A stretch of 64,000 bases of DNA from the NCBI GenBank assembly GCA_021229015.1, contig CM037783.1, positions 5,155,324-5,219,323 on the forward strand, in the 5' to 3' direction. Of this stretch, positions 32,015-38,535 are shown one piece after another. The position numbers were made by a program, and so were the translations under genes. The notes below the pieces were generated by a model, which saw only the letters and a program-made list of their open reading frames with translations, was not told the origin of the DNA and made no database searches. Origin of the DNA: Solen grandis. Taxonomy: Eukaryota; Mollusca; Bivalvia; Adapedonta; Solenidae. How positions within the stretch are numbered: the first letter of the stretch is position 1; each line of letters begins with the position of its first letter.

Positions 32015-32341
32015 ATGAGTCGTCTCGTCAAAAAACATTGGAGCTATTTACAGCTCTTGATGCATACCACATCTAAACAACAAAGAAAACAACTTTTGGA
32101 TACCATTACCAACGATCAGTTGAGAGCGTTGACTCAAGTGGTAGTCAATTTACTCCAAAGCGTACTTCCAATCACACCGTCGCATAAACCAAAACTTAAG
32201 AAACACAGAAACATTATCAGACGTATTGGTGATACAAAGATTACCAGTAAGAAAAAGAAGGAACTATTGTGTAGACAAGGAGCTGTCATTGCCCAACTGT
32301 TGAAATCCATAGAGCCCGCCCTGCGTGACTTTATAAAATGA
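32015..32341 (+). CDS. Small helical basic Polinton protein (intact paralogue)
   Basis: 108 codons from MSRLVKKHWSYLQLL. It has a leucine-rich helix, RKQLLDTITNDQLRALTQVV, then a strongly basic segment (HKPKLKKHRNIIRR, SKKKKELL) and an amphipathic C-terminus (VIAQLLKSIEPALRDFIK). I recognise the pattern from many Polintons, but no function is established to my knowledge. The lysine-rich part suggests DNA association and the hydrophobic tail a membrane-active or capsid-internal role; both are inference. The start at 32015 is chosen over the upstream non-ATG extension because of the promoter motif 25 nt before it. The stop overlaps the next start (ATGA). Confidence 0.75.
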   Translation: MSRLVKKHWSYLQLLMHTTSKQQRKQLLDTITNDQLRALTQVVVNLLQSVLPITPSHKPKLKKHRNIIRRIGDTKITSKKKKELLCRQGAVIAQLLKSIEPALRDFIK

Positions 32342-32796
32342 AGAATATACAAAAATCGATTCTGATACCATATGACAAATATCAACGATTGTTAGACCAC
32401 AAGCAGACAACAACGCAGTCGGAAACCTCAAATTCACCAATTGACTTGACTACTGAAGCTATAGTAGACGTATTACCCAAACGATATCAACAAAAGGCAA
32501 AAGCCATACTTACTTATATAATTCGTGACCGCGGGCGTACATTACTATGGAACGACAGAGGTGAACTTGTTTATAAAGGGACTACAATACCTGGATCTCA
32601 TATTGTGGATTTGATGAAAGGTACACAATATCAACAAAAACATTTCACGCCTGTTGGTTCTAGAGAATTTTATGAGGGTCTTAAAGAGATACATTTACCC
32701 ATCTCGCTTATTGTTAAACGTGACACACCATTAAGGCCACCTGGTCTGCCTGTTGAAAAGAAAACGACAAGGCGGAAAAAGTGGATCCACATATAA
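32338..32796 (+). CDS. Conserved Polinton protein of unknown function
   Basis: 152 codons starting MKNIQKSILIPYDKYQRLL. Its ATG overlaps the preceding stop (ATGA) and its end overlaps the integrase start. The central PKRYQQKAKAILTYIIRD, then LLWNDRGELVYKG, PGSHIVDLM and FYEGLKEIHLPISLI, recur as a block in Polinton proteins that I remember. A basic tail (KKTTRRKKW) follows. No TATAAGGG lies directly upstream, so it probably depends on the upstream gene's transcript. Function is not known to me; a capsid-assembly or core role is possible. Confidence 0.7.
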   Translation: MKNIQKSILIPYDKYQRLLDHKQTTTQSETSNSPIDLTTEAIVDVLPKRYQQKAKAILTYIIRDRGRTLLWNDRGELVYKGTTIPGSHIVDLMKGTQYQQKHFTPVGSREFYEGLKEIHLPISLIVKRDTPLRPPGLPVEKKTTRRKKWIHI

Positions 32797-33902
32797 TGGA
32801 CTGGAAAGAGTACTTAGCATCCATTTACTTTGATCCAAAACATCCTGCTAGTTTTGCCGGAGTAGAAAAACTGTACAAAGTCGTTAAATCGGAAGGAAAA
32901 TTCAAAATTGGACGAAAATGGCTACAAGACCAAGAATCATATTCCCTCACACGTGTAGCTAGAAGACACTTTCCACGGTCTCGAGTTGTTGTTCAGGGAT
33001 TTGACCATTTATGGGACATGGATCTTATGGATTTAGTTTCTCTGTCTAAGGAGAATGACAACTACAAGTACGTTCTGGTGGTCATTGATGTATTTTCCAG
33101 ATATACCTGGTGTCAACTTCTCAAAACAAAAACGGGATCGGAAGTGATACAAGCTTTAGAAAAGATATTACAGGGTCACAGAAAACCTAAGACTATACGT
33201 TCTGATAAAGGAAAAGAATTTAAAAACAAAGAGGTGACCAGATTTTTGAAGGGAATGAACATTCACCATATTGTGACACAAAATGAAACTAAAGCCAACT
33301 ATGCGGAACGTGTCATCAAGACGATTAAACACAAACTGTTTAGACGTATGCTGAAAACGCGAAGTAAAAAGTATATAGACAGATTACAGGACTTGGTCAC
33401 CAGCTACAATCATACTGTTCATCGAAGTCTCGGTGATGCGCCTGCATCTGTGAATAAAGTCAACGAAAGCGAAAGCAGACTACAACAATACATATTAAGA
33501 CAGAAAAGTCAAAAGAAAGAAATAAAAAAAGAAACCAAAAAGAAAAGATACAAATTTAAACTTGGTCAAATAGTACGTATATCACACGCCAGAGGTGTAT
33601 TTGATCGAGAATATTCTCAAAAGTGGACCGGGGAGCTCTTTAATGTTAAGTCACGTTATAAAAGAGAAGATTTAAACGTGTATAAGCTGGAAGCGTGGGA
33701 TAGTGAGGTCATAGATGGAACATTTTATGAACCCGAATTACAAGCGGTGAATGTGGATGAAAACACTGAATATCATATCGAAAAAGTGCTGAAGAAAAGA
33801 ACGCGTCGCAAACAAAAGGAAGTACTTGTTCGCTGGCTTCACTGGCCAAAGAAATATGATTCGTGGATTCCTGAAAAAGATGTCACGCGTTATAGTTTAT
33901 AA
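32781..33902 (+). CDS. INT: Retroviral-like (DDE) integrase with C-terminal chromodomain
   Basis: 373 codons. The rve core carries Asp81 (WDMDLMDL), Asp142 (IRSDKGKEF) and Glu176 (NYAERVIKTIK), with 33 residues between the last two. This is the full catalytic triad that inserts the linear element into host DNA. Preceding it is a helix-turn-helix-like ARRHFPRSRVVVQGFDHLW region. The C-terminus has an SH3-like basic segment and, from ~330, a chromodomain (VLVRWLHWPKKYDSWIPEKDV region) that could direct integration to methylated chromatin. It starts within the previous gene. An alternative ATG lies five codons in (32796). Confidence 0.95.
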   Translation: MDPHIMDWKEYLASIYFDPKHPASFAGVEKLYKVVKSEGKFKIGRKWLQDQESYSLTRVARRHFPRSRVVVQGFDHLWDMDLMDLVSLSKENDNYKYVLVVIDVFSRYTWCQLLKTKTGSEVIQALEKILQGHRKPKTIRSDKGKEFKNKEVTRFLKGMNIHHIVTQNETKANYAERVIKTIKHKLFRRMLKTRSKKYIDRLQDLVTSYNHTVHRSLGDAPASVNKVNESESRLQQYILRQKSQKKEIKKETKKKRYKFKLGQIVRISHARGVFDREYSQKWTGELFNVKSRYKREDLNVYKLEAWDSEVIDGTFYEPELQAVNVDENTEYHIEKVLKKRTRRKQKEVLVRWLHWPKKYDSWIPEKDVTRYSL

Positions 33903-33905
33903 GGG
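33898..33905 (+). promoter_or_regulatory. TATAAGGG promoter-like motif 4
   Basis: GTTTATAAGGGAAGG overlapping the integrase stop codon, 26 nt before the ATG at 33932. Confidence 0.6.
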
Positions 33906-33931
33906 AAGGTTATGACCATGAACAATTAACC

Positions 33932-34420
33932 ATGACGAGTCATACTTTAGTTCGGGAATGTTTGGAAGGAGATGATCAAGTAAAAGACCGTTTCAGGGTT
34001 ATGACAAGGATAGTCGTTGTCATCATGACATTAATTTGTACCGTACCTGGTATTGTCTTAATTAGTTTACCCGTCAATCATCACCCAGCAGTCTCAAAGA
34101 TCCAACCGAATCTTAATCATACTGCATGCGTTTATGTCAAACAATATCCTCTTCAGAGTAATGTCTATGGCACTTTGTGTAATTAAAACGGACACATTTT
34201 CCTAGATATACGACACTTTATCAATGGGACAGCGACAACTTTTGGTATACAACTGGAATTACATCAGTGGCTGGCTTTGAAACAATTGGCCCATCGTATT
34301 GACGAAGCTATTTCTGAAGCACGAACCTACTGGAAAACATTGAAAACCTATAAGGGCCAGACCAGTATTCATCTTACTCAACAAGATGGACAACATTTAC
34401 CTGTTTCTATCCAGCGATGA
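33932..34420 (+). pseudogene. Membrane-segment plus PC4-like protein, in-frame stop
   Basis: One frame runs from ATG 33932 to TGA 34418-34420 and is interrupted only by TAA at 34184-34186. The first 84 codons contain a ~24-residue hydrophobic segment (RIVVVIMTLICTVPGIVLI). After the stop the frame reads NGHIFLDIRHFING, then GIQLELHQWLALKQL and RIDEAI. These match the PC4/Sub1 single-stranded-DNA-binding fold (known human pattern: [12 protein letters not shown], then [17 protein letters not shown] and ID-A). It overlaps the start of the penton gene by 35 bp. The nonsense codon may be genuine or an assembly error. The membrane-plus-PC4 combination is unusual, and the topology is unclear. Confidence 0.6.
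34349..34356 (+). promoter_or_regulatory. TATAAGGG promoter-like motif 5
   Basis: CCTATAAGGGCCAG inside the preceding frame, 29 nt before the penton ATG at 34386. Confidence 0.6.
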
Positions 34421-34791
34421 CTCCATGGTAGAGCATCCCGACAATAACTCTACAGACTTTACCATAGAATTGCCAAGATCGTATACGTTAGAAGGCCAGT
34501 GGGAATGTACTCTGACTGAAATTGAATCAAACATCAAAACAGATACATTGTATGTGTGTACCGATTTGTGTCAAGAATCTTATGTTGAAAACACGATGAT
34601 ACCCTGCTTGCGACGAGTACGTATTGAGAAAAAAAAAGAAACATTTTGAATATACTGTGCCCTACTACATACCTGTAAAGAAAACTCACATTGATCGACT
34701 TCGAATCTTTATAAGGGGAGGAGAGTTGACGCGATTAGAACCAAATAAAACTATTATACGTTGCGTACTTCACTTACGAAAATGGATGTGA
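34386..34791 (+). pseudogene. mCP: Penton-like minor capsid protein, frameshifted
   Basis: The first frame (34386-34649) opens with MDNIYLFLSSDDS and has NNSTDFTIELP and WECTLTEIE. These are signatures I associate with the small jelly-roll minor capsid (penton) protein of Polintons. It stops after a run of eight A (about 34629-34637). The neighbouring frame continues with YTVPYYIPV and a basic segment to a TGA at 34789-34791. In Polintons this protein occupies capsid vertices. Position between the integrase and the major capsid gene is typical. The homopolymer break suggests a single-base indel, biological or technical. Confidence 0.65.
34710..34717 (+). promoter_or_regulatory. TATAAGGG promoter-like motif 6
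   Basis: CTTTATAAGGGGAGG within the penton 3' part, 64 nt before the ATG at 34782. Confidence 0.55.
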
Positions 34792-35054
34792 ACAGATGGG
34801 AACATCATTTTCGCCTTATGGCCGAGGGAAAATTACGTCCTAATCACAAAGGACACTATGTGGTAGAAAAAATACAGAATGGTGGCACGTCTAAAGAACC
34901 GACCATTCAATTTGTTACTCCTGTAGCACAGGCTGTCGAACTGGCAAAATCAGAGTTGAGGGAAGTTTATAAGGGCAGGTCCTCAACTCAAAAACAAACC
35001 AAAAAGAAGATCAAGTCTGCACCCTATCCTAAAAGGAAAGATAAACTATCATAA
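34782..35054 (+). CDS. Small basic conserved Polinton protein
   Basis: 90 codons from MDVNRWEHHFRLMAEGKL. It has a middle segment TIQFVTPVAQAVELAKSELRE and a Lys/Arg-rich tail (KQTKKKIKSAPYPKRKDK). It sits just before the capsid gene, a position where I recall similar small proteins in Polintons. The basic tail suggests a DNA-condensing or capsid-scaffold role, but this is inference. Its stop codon shares one base with the capsid ATG (TAATG). ATG 34782 is chosen because the upstream extension has no ATG. Confidence 0.7.
   Translation: MDVNRWEHHFRLMAEGKLRPNHKGHYVVEKIQNGGTSKEPTIQFVTPVAQAVELAKSELREVYKGRSSTQKQTKKKIKSAPYPKRKDKLS
34968..34975 (+). promoter_or_regulatory. TATAAGGG promoter-like motif 7
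   Basis: GTTTATAAGGGCAGG inside the small basic protein gene, 78 nt before the major capsid ATG at 35054. Confidence 0.55.
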
Positions 35055-35776
35055 TGGAAAACATACACGGTGACAAGTTGGCTTTGTTTCAACTACCGGA
35101 AGTCTATGTAGGGTCACAGAAAACAGAATGGCTAACATATAGACCAGTCAATCAACTCACTGAGGGCGCGGCAATTGAATTTAACATACCCGGAACTTCC
35201 ACAGCTTATATTGATCTGTCAAATACATTACTGCATGTGAAATTCAAGATTGTCAAGTCAGACGGAACCAACTTAGAAAAAGATGCTCCAGTGGGTGTCA
35301 CCAACAACATCTTACACACCATGTTTTCACAAATCGATCTCAATGTACAACAACACCCCACCAATGAAGTGGGTAACAATTACGCGTATAAAGCTTACTT
35401 AGATTTACTGATGGGTAATCCTACACAACACGATTTGGAGTGTGTGGGGTTTGAGCAAGACGATGATGATGCTCCAGATGTCACCAATCCATCGGGTGCG
35501 AATAACGGATTGTATAAGAGAGCTAAATGGACTCTCCTAAGTAAAATGTTTGATGTCATTGGACGCCTTCATGTAGACATGTGTCAACAAGACAGGTTAC
35601 TGTTGAATGGAGTACCTGTCAATATCAAATTGTGGCAAAATAAAGACGTATTTAGACTCGCCGCTGATAATGACACGGAAGCCTATAAGTTAGTGATTCA
35701 AGAAGCGAGTATAAAAGTGGCTATGGTAAAAGTCGACCCTGAACTGATTATTGGTCAGACCAAAAACGCTCAATAA
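35054..35776 (+). CDS. MCP: Major capsid protein (double jelly-roll), N-terminal piece
   Basis: 240 codons. Opening MENIHGDKLALFQLPEVY, then TEWLTYRPVNQLTEGAAIEF, YIDLSNTLLHVKFKIV and NNILHTMFSQIDL match the Polinton capsid protein family, the one annotated as F54H12.2-like in many animal genomes. The family builds pseudo-hexameric capsomers from two vertical jelly rolls. The frame ends at 35776, just past a five-A run (35761-35765) where homology passes to the frame of the next piece. Two pieces together give ~415 residues, the usual family size. Confidence 0.88.
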   Translation: MENIHGDKLALFQLPEVYVGSQKTEWLTYRPVNQLTEGAAIEFNIPGTSTAYIDLSNTLLHVKFKIVKSDGTNLEKDAPVGVTNNILHTMFSQIDLNVQQHPTNEVGNNYAYKAYLDLLMGNPTQHDLECVGFEQDDDDAPDVTNPSGANNGLYKRAKWTLLSKMFDVIGRLHVDMCQQDRLLLNGVPVNIKLWQNKDVFRLAADNDTEAYKLVIQEASIKVAMVKVDPELIIGQTKNAQ

Positions 35777-36308
35777 CTCAGAGGCATTGTATCCCTATAT
35801 AAAATCGGTGATAAAGACCTATGCCGTACCCAGCGGACAATATTCATTCATTACCGATGACCTGTTTCAAGGTGACGTTCCGAGACAGTTGATTGTCGGA
35901 CTCGTGTCTTCCTCAGCGGTACACGGTAAATACACCAAGAACCCATTCAACTTTCAACATTTCAATTGTAATTACGCGGGATTCTTTGTGGATAGTCAGT
36001 CTACACCCTCGGTACCTTTACAACCAGATTATAAGAGTGACAACTATGTAGAAGCCTACCAGAGAATATATGCGGATAATTTTGAAAGACATCATCATTT
36101 GTCTAGAAAAGATTTTAAGAGTGGATCTTGCTTATACGTGTTCAGGCCAGAAGGAGACTTGAATGATCGACTGTCACAGAGAGCGCATACACGTTTGGAA
36201 CTCAAATTTTCTGAGGCTCTGCCAGAAACCTGTACAGTCATTGTCTATGCCCAGTTTCCAGCGCTCATGAAAATTGATGCCAGTAGAAACGTGACGTTGG
36301 AATCATGA
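35751..36308 (+). CDS. MCP: Major capsid protein, C-terminal piece
   Basis: The open frame covers 185 codons. Homologous sequence effectively starts near 35766 (LNNSEALYPYIKSVIKTY), followed by QYSFITDDLFQG, FNCNYAGFFVDSQS and a C-terminal LELKFSEALP...VIVYAQFPALMKID strand region typical of the second jelly roll. The stop overlaps the protease start (ATGA). The upstream ATG at 35751 is not likely to be used; it merely lies in the shifted frame. Confidence 0.88.
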   Translation: MVRPKTLNNSEALYPYIKSVIKTYAVPSGQYSFITDDLFQGDVPRQLIVGLVSSSAVHGKYTKNPFNFQHFNCNYAGFFVDSQSTPSVPLQPDYKSDNYVEAYQRIYADNFERHHHLSRKDFKSGSCLYVFRPEGDLNDRLSQRAHTRLELKFSEALPETCTVIVYAQFPALMKIDASRNVTLES

Positions 36309-36739
36309 ATACAGAACAGTTGAACTATCGATTGAGACATTTGAGACATTTTGGTGGTGTTGTACCGGCAGACAAGTTACCTCGTGTGATTAAAAAGAGA
36401 CCTATAGCCTATGTGGTGAACACAGATTTAGAAAAAGACCCAGGGAGACATTGGGTTGCCTTCTACTTTCCTTTGAGAGGACCAGCAGAGTTTTTCGATT
36501 CCTTGGGCCACCCTCCTGACTATTACCATAGACGGTTTAAAGATGTGTTACTGAACCATGGACGTTATTACATTTATAATAATAAACGAGTACAAATGGA
36601 TGGAACAGTGACATGTGGACATTTTTGTATCTTTTATGTGGTCCACCGATGCCACGGTTGGATTATGAAACGTATTTTAAAATCTTTTGACACTGTTAAC
36701 TTGGTCTATAATGAACGACTTGTGAATCGTTTTGTGTAA
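36305..36739 (+). CDS. PRO: Adenain-like (Ulp1-fold) cysteine protease
   Basis: 144 codons, intact. His49 (GRHWVAFYF), Asp65 (EFFDSLG), Gln97 and Cys104 (VTCGHFCIFY) reproduce the His-acidic-Gln-Cys arrangement of the adenovirus-type maturation protease. In viruses this enzyme cleaves capsid and core precursors during particle maturation. It begins within the last codons of the capsid gene (ATGA overlap), so it is probably expressed from the capsid transcript. AATAAA follows at 36746. Confidence 0.92.
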   Translation: MNTEQLNYRLRHLRHFGGVVPADKLPRVIKKRPIAYVVNTDLEKDPGRHWVAFYFPLRGPAEFFDSLGHPPDYYHRRFKDVLLNHGRYYIYNNKRVQMDGTVTCGHFCIFYVVHRCHGWIMKRILKSFDTVNLVYNERLVNRFV

Positions 36740-36888
36740 ATATGAAATAAAATGAGTAGAAATAAGATTTAAATGTTTGTTTTTCTTTCTTTACCTTCAT
36801 AAATAACAACACAAAAGTTCAATTTCACATTTTATTGACCCCGCTGAATATAGTATGTTGGGGATTAGGGTGGTCCCCCAAACACACT
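36740..36888. terminator. Convergent 3' ends with polyadenylation signals on both strands
   Basis: Plus-strand AATAAA at 36746-36751 serves the capsid/protease transcript. Minus-strand AATAAA (TTTATT at 36831-36836) serves the TBP-like gene. The two transcription units converge and probably overlap here. Confidence 0.6.
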
Positions 36889-37394
36889 TTACAATAATGG
36901 TATTTCGATAAGTACAGGTAAACATACATCATACAATTGTTTCTCAGATTTGATTCCAGTCATAAGAACACTACCAGAGTGAAAACATGTAAAATGTACA
37001 GAGTCTTTAATAAACATGGCGGCTGGAAATCGCCCCGGTTCGTAGCTTCCTTGGTAGTGTCTCACAATCTGTGTCAAGTCTAAAGGTCCTTCTACTTTGA
37101 ATGAGGCGGATATAGTCTTGACGTAGATATGTCCTATATGAACGGGCCATCCCATCTTCTGTAATACACGAGCGTATCGTCTCACACGTAATTTTGCTTC
37201 CTTCACAGTTTTAGTTTTTCCATTCACAATCATTTTTCCATTGGAAAACAGCATACAATGACCACCCATCTTTTTACTTTTCCACTGAGCACCAGAAAAT
37301 GTGTTCGGGTTATGATATTAGAACATTTTAATGTCAGTTCTGTTAGGTTGATAGCACAATTTAGATCTGTATACAAGACGATGTTGTTAATCAT
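36889..37394 (-). pseudogene. TATA-binding-protein homologue (full saddle core, one frameshift)
   Basis: The minus-strand frame to 36889 reads YHNPNTF, FSNGKMIVNGK, RRYARVLQKMGWP, YEPGRFPA, CFHSGSVLMTG and LPVLIEI. These align in order with the TBP core (YNPKRF, FSSGKMVCTG, RKYARVVQKLGFP, YEPELFPG, IFVSGKVVLTG, YPIL). A one-base shift at ~37317-37320 leads to an upstream frame with ATG 37392-37394 and INNIVLYTDLNC, matching LQNIVSTVNLGC, so both repeats are present (~168 codons). The four Phe residues that intercalate DNA in TBP are all conserved. The Asn of repeat 1 is kept, but the matching Asn of repeat 2 is Thr (VKTISAS for IQNMVGS). It lies inside the Polinton, convergent with the protease. 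A captured host TBP is the simplest origin. Confidence 0.82.
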
Positions 37395-37608
37395 TATCCA
37401 CCTCGGGCGGGTTCAAATTGTTCTAATATTTTAATGAATCTGGCTGCCTCAAGCCTTGTTTCTCGTCTAAGTCTTCGTATAGTCAGCCACCAGATCATTT
37501 CATCTATACACCAATATACTATGTACATGAGCCCGAACATACTGACAGTATGCAGGACTGTAACATCTATTTATAATGCTCAAGTCCATTCTGATTGGTC
37601 GGTGATGT
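37395..37608 (-). promoter_or_regulatory. Upstream region of the TBP-like gene with CCAAT-TATA module
   Basis: Minus-strand TATAAATA (37568-37575) preceded by CCAATCAG (37591-37598). The 24-bp block at 37577-37600 is repeated almost exactly at 38544-38567 upstream of the PC4-like gene. The module is 173 bp from the TBP-like ATG, so a 5' leader or an unseen start would be needed. Confidence 0.45.
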
Positions 37609-37898
37609 TTATCCAATAACATCCATGCCTGGTACCCCCACCATTTTTATATACTCACAGTCAGGTGACCATTTTTCGTGTTCGATCATGGCGTTATCAT
37701 GTCTTTCCCAGTCTTTTAAAATAATACCACACCTAAAAGAAACCACTTTATCCGCCGTTCCAGTGTAAAAAAACCGGCTTTAGCCAAATCATATTTGTTT
37801 GGAACCATTTGTTTTGGATAGGTGTCAAAGGTCTCTAGTCTTTTATCATAATATACGTGGCCATTAGCCATGACGCGAATTGAGTCGGTAAAGTTCAT
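37609..37898 (-). pseudogene. BIR-domain (inhibitor-of-apoptosis-type) protein, frameshifted
   Basis: The frame from ATG 37898 encodes RLETFDTYP and LAKAGFF, the opening of a BIR domain. It runs out of frame at a seven-T run (minus strand, about 37769-37775). The adjacent frame carries the rest: a single-Cys FRCG segment, LKDWERHD and EHEKWSPDC, ending at TAA 37609-37611. The first Cys of the canonical zinc CxxC is Ser here, while the His and last Cys are present. At ~96 codons it is a single-BIR protein without RING. BIR proteins bind caspases or IAP antagonists. For a virus-like element an anti-apoptotic role is inferred. TATAAAAG lies 28 nt upstream. Confidence 0.7.
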
Positions 37899-37926
37899 AG
37901 TGTGAAGAAAATGACGATGTTCTACT

Positions 37927-37934
37927 CTTTTATA
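37927..37934 (-). promoter_or_regulatory. TATA box of the BIR gene
   Basis: TATAAAAG on the minus strand, 28 nt before ATG 37898. Confidence 0.5.
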
Positions 37935-37988
37935 GTGTGTCTTGTTTCTGTTTTTAGTGCATTCTATTTATAGATTTTACATCATTTT

Positions 37989-38510
37989 TTACCAGTTGTG
38001 AAAATCATTAGGGTGACACTCTGAACACTGTAATGAACCTAAAATATTCATATGATCTGCTTCTAAATAACACGGAATGACTGTGTCCAGTTCAGGACAC
38101 ACCCGTCCCACTTCCGGTATGTGTTCTTTCAAGCGTTGGTATTCATCTGGTCTTAAATAAAGTCCTTTTTTGGTAGGTACCACGTCCTCCTCGGGTTTCC
38201 AATACTGTCTTATGTCGACGCAAACACTCCCCTCACTCACTGTACAATAAACGTTTCCTCCAAGATGGGTATTATAAGCCTGCTTGTCTTTAAGTCGCTG
38301 GTCCGCAAACTCTGATGCATCTACCAAGTTTTTCCACCGCATTAGTGTTAAACTGATACCTTTTTTCGTTGGTTTTCCATTCAGCCATTCTCTCAAGTCA
38401 ACCCTGAGCTCCCCTTTCCATTCGCACACTTGAACGTAACGATCATTTCCTAGAGCAAGTTTACATCTATAGTTGTTTCCCATAGTTGTTTGTCGATTGC
38501 CAGACAACAT
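37989..38510 (-). CDS. Tandem PC4/Sub1-like protein
   Basis: 173 codons, intact. Domain 1 (~15-75): RYVQVCEWKGELRVDLREW, then TKKGISLTLMRWKNLV. Domain 2 (~85-140): NVYCTVSEGSVCVDIRQYW, then PTKKGLYLRPDEYQRLKEHI. Each repeats the PC4 coactivator pattern (known human: [37 protein letters not shown]). PC4 binds single-stranded DNA and bridges activators, TFIIA/TBP and Pol II. Two fused copies in one chain mimic the natural PC4 dimer. A Cys/His tail (LQCSECHPNDFH) follows. TATAAAAG 25 nt upstream and a CCAAT box give it a conventional early-type promoter. Confidence 0.78.
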   Translation of the reverse strand: MLSGNRQTTMGNNYRCKLALGNDRYVQVCEWKGELRVDLREWLNGKPTKKGISLTLMRWKNLVDASEFADQRLKDKQAYNTHLGGNVYCTVSEGSVCVDIRQYWKPEEDVVPTKKGLYLRPDEYQRLKEHIPEVGRVCPELDTVIPCYLEADHMNILGSLQCSECHPNDFHNW

Positions 38511-38535
38511 ATGACAACAGCCTTCTTTACAATGT

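Noticed and set aside
32571..32583. TATAAAGGG inside the 32338 gene as an eighth promoter motif
   Set aside because: It has an extra A, lies ~200 bp before the integrase start and lacks the flanking consensus.
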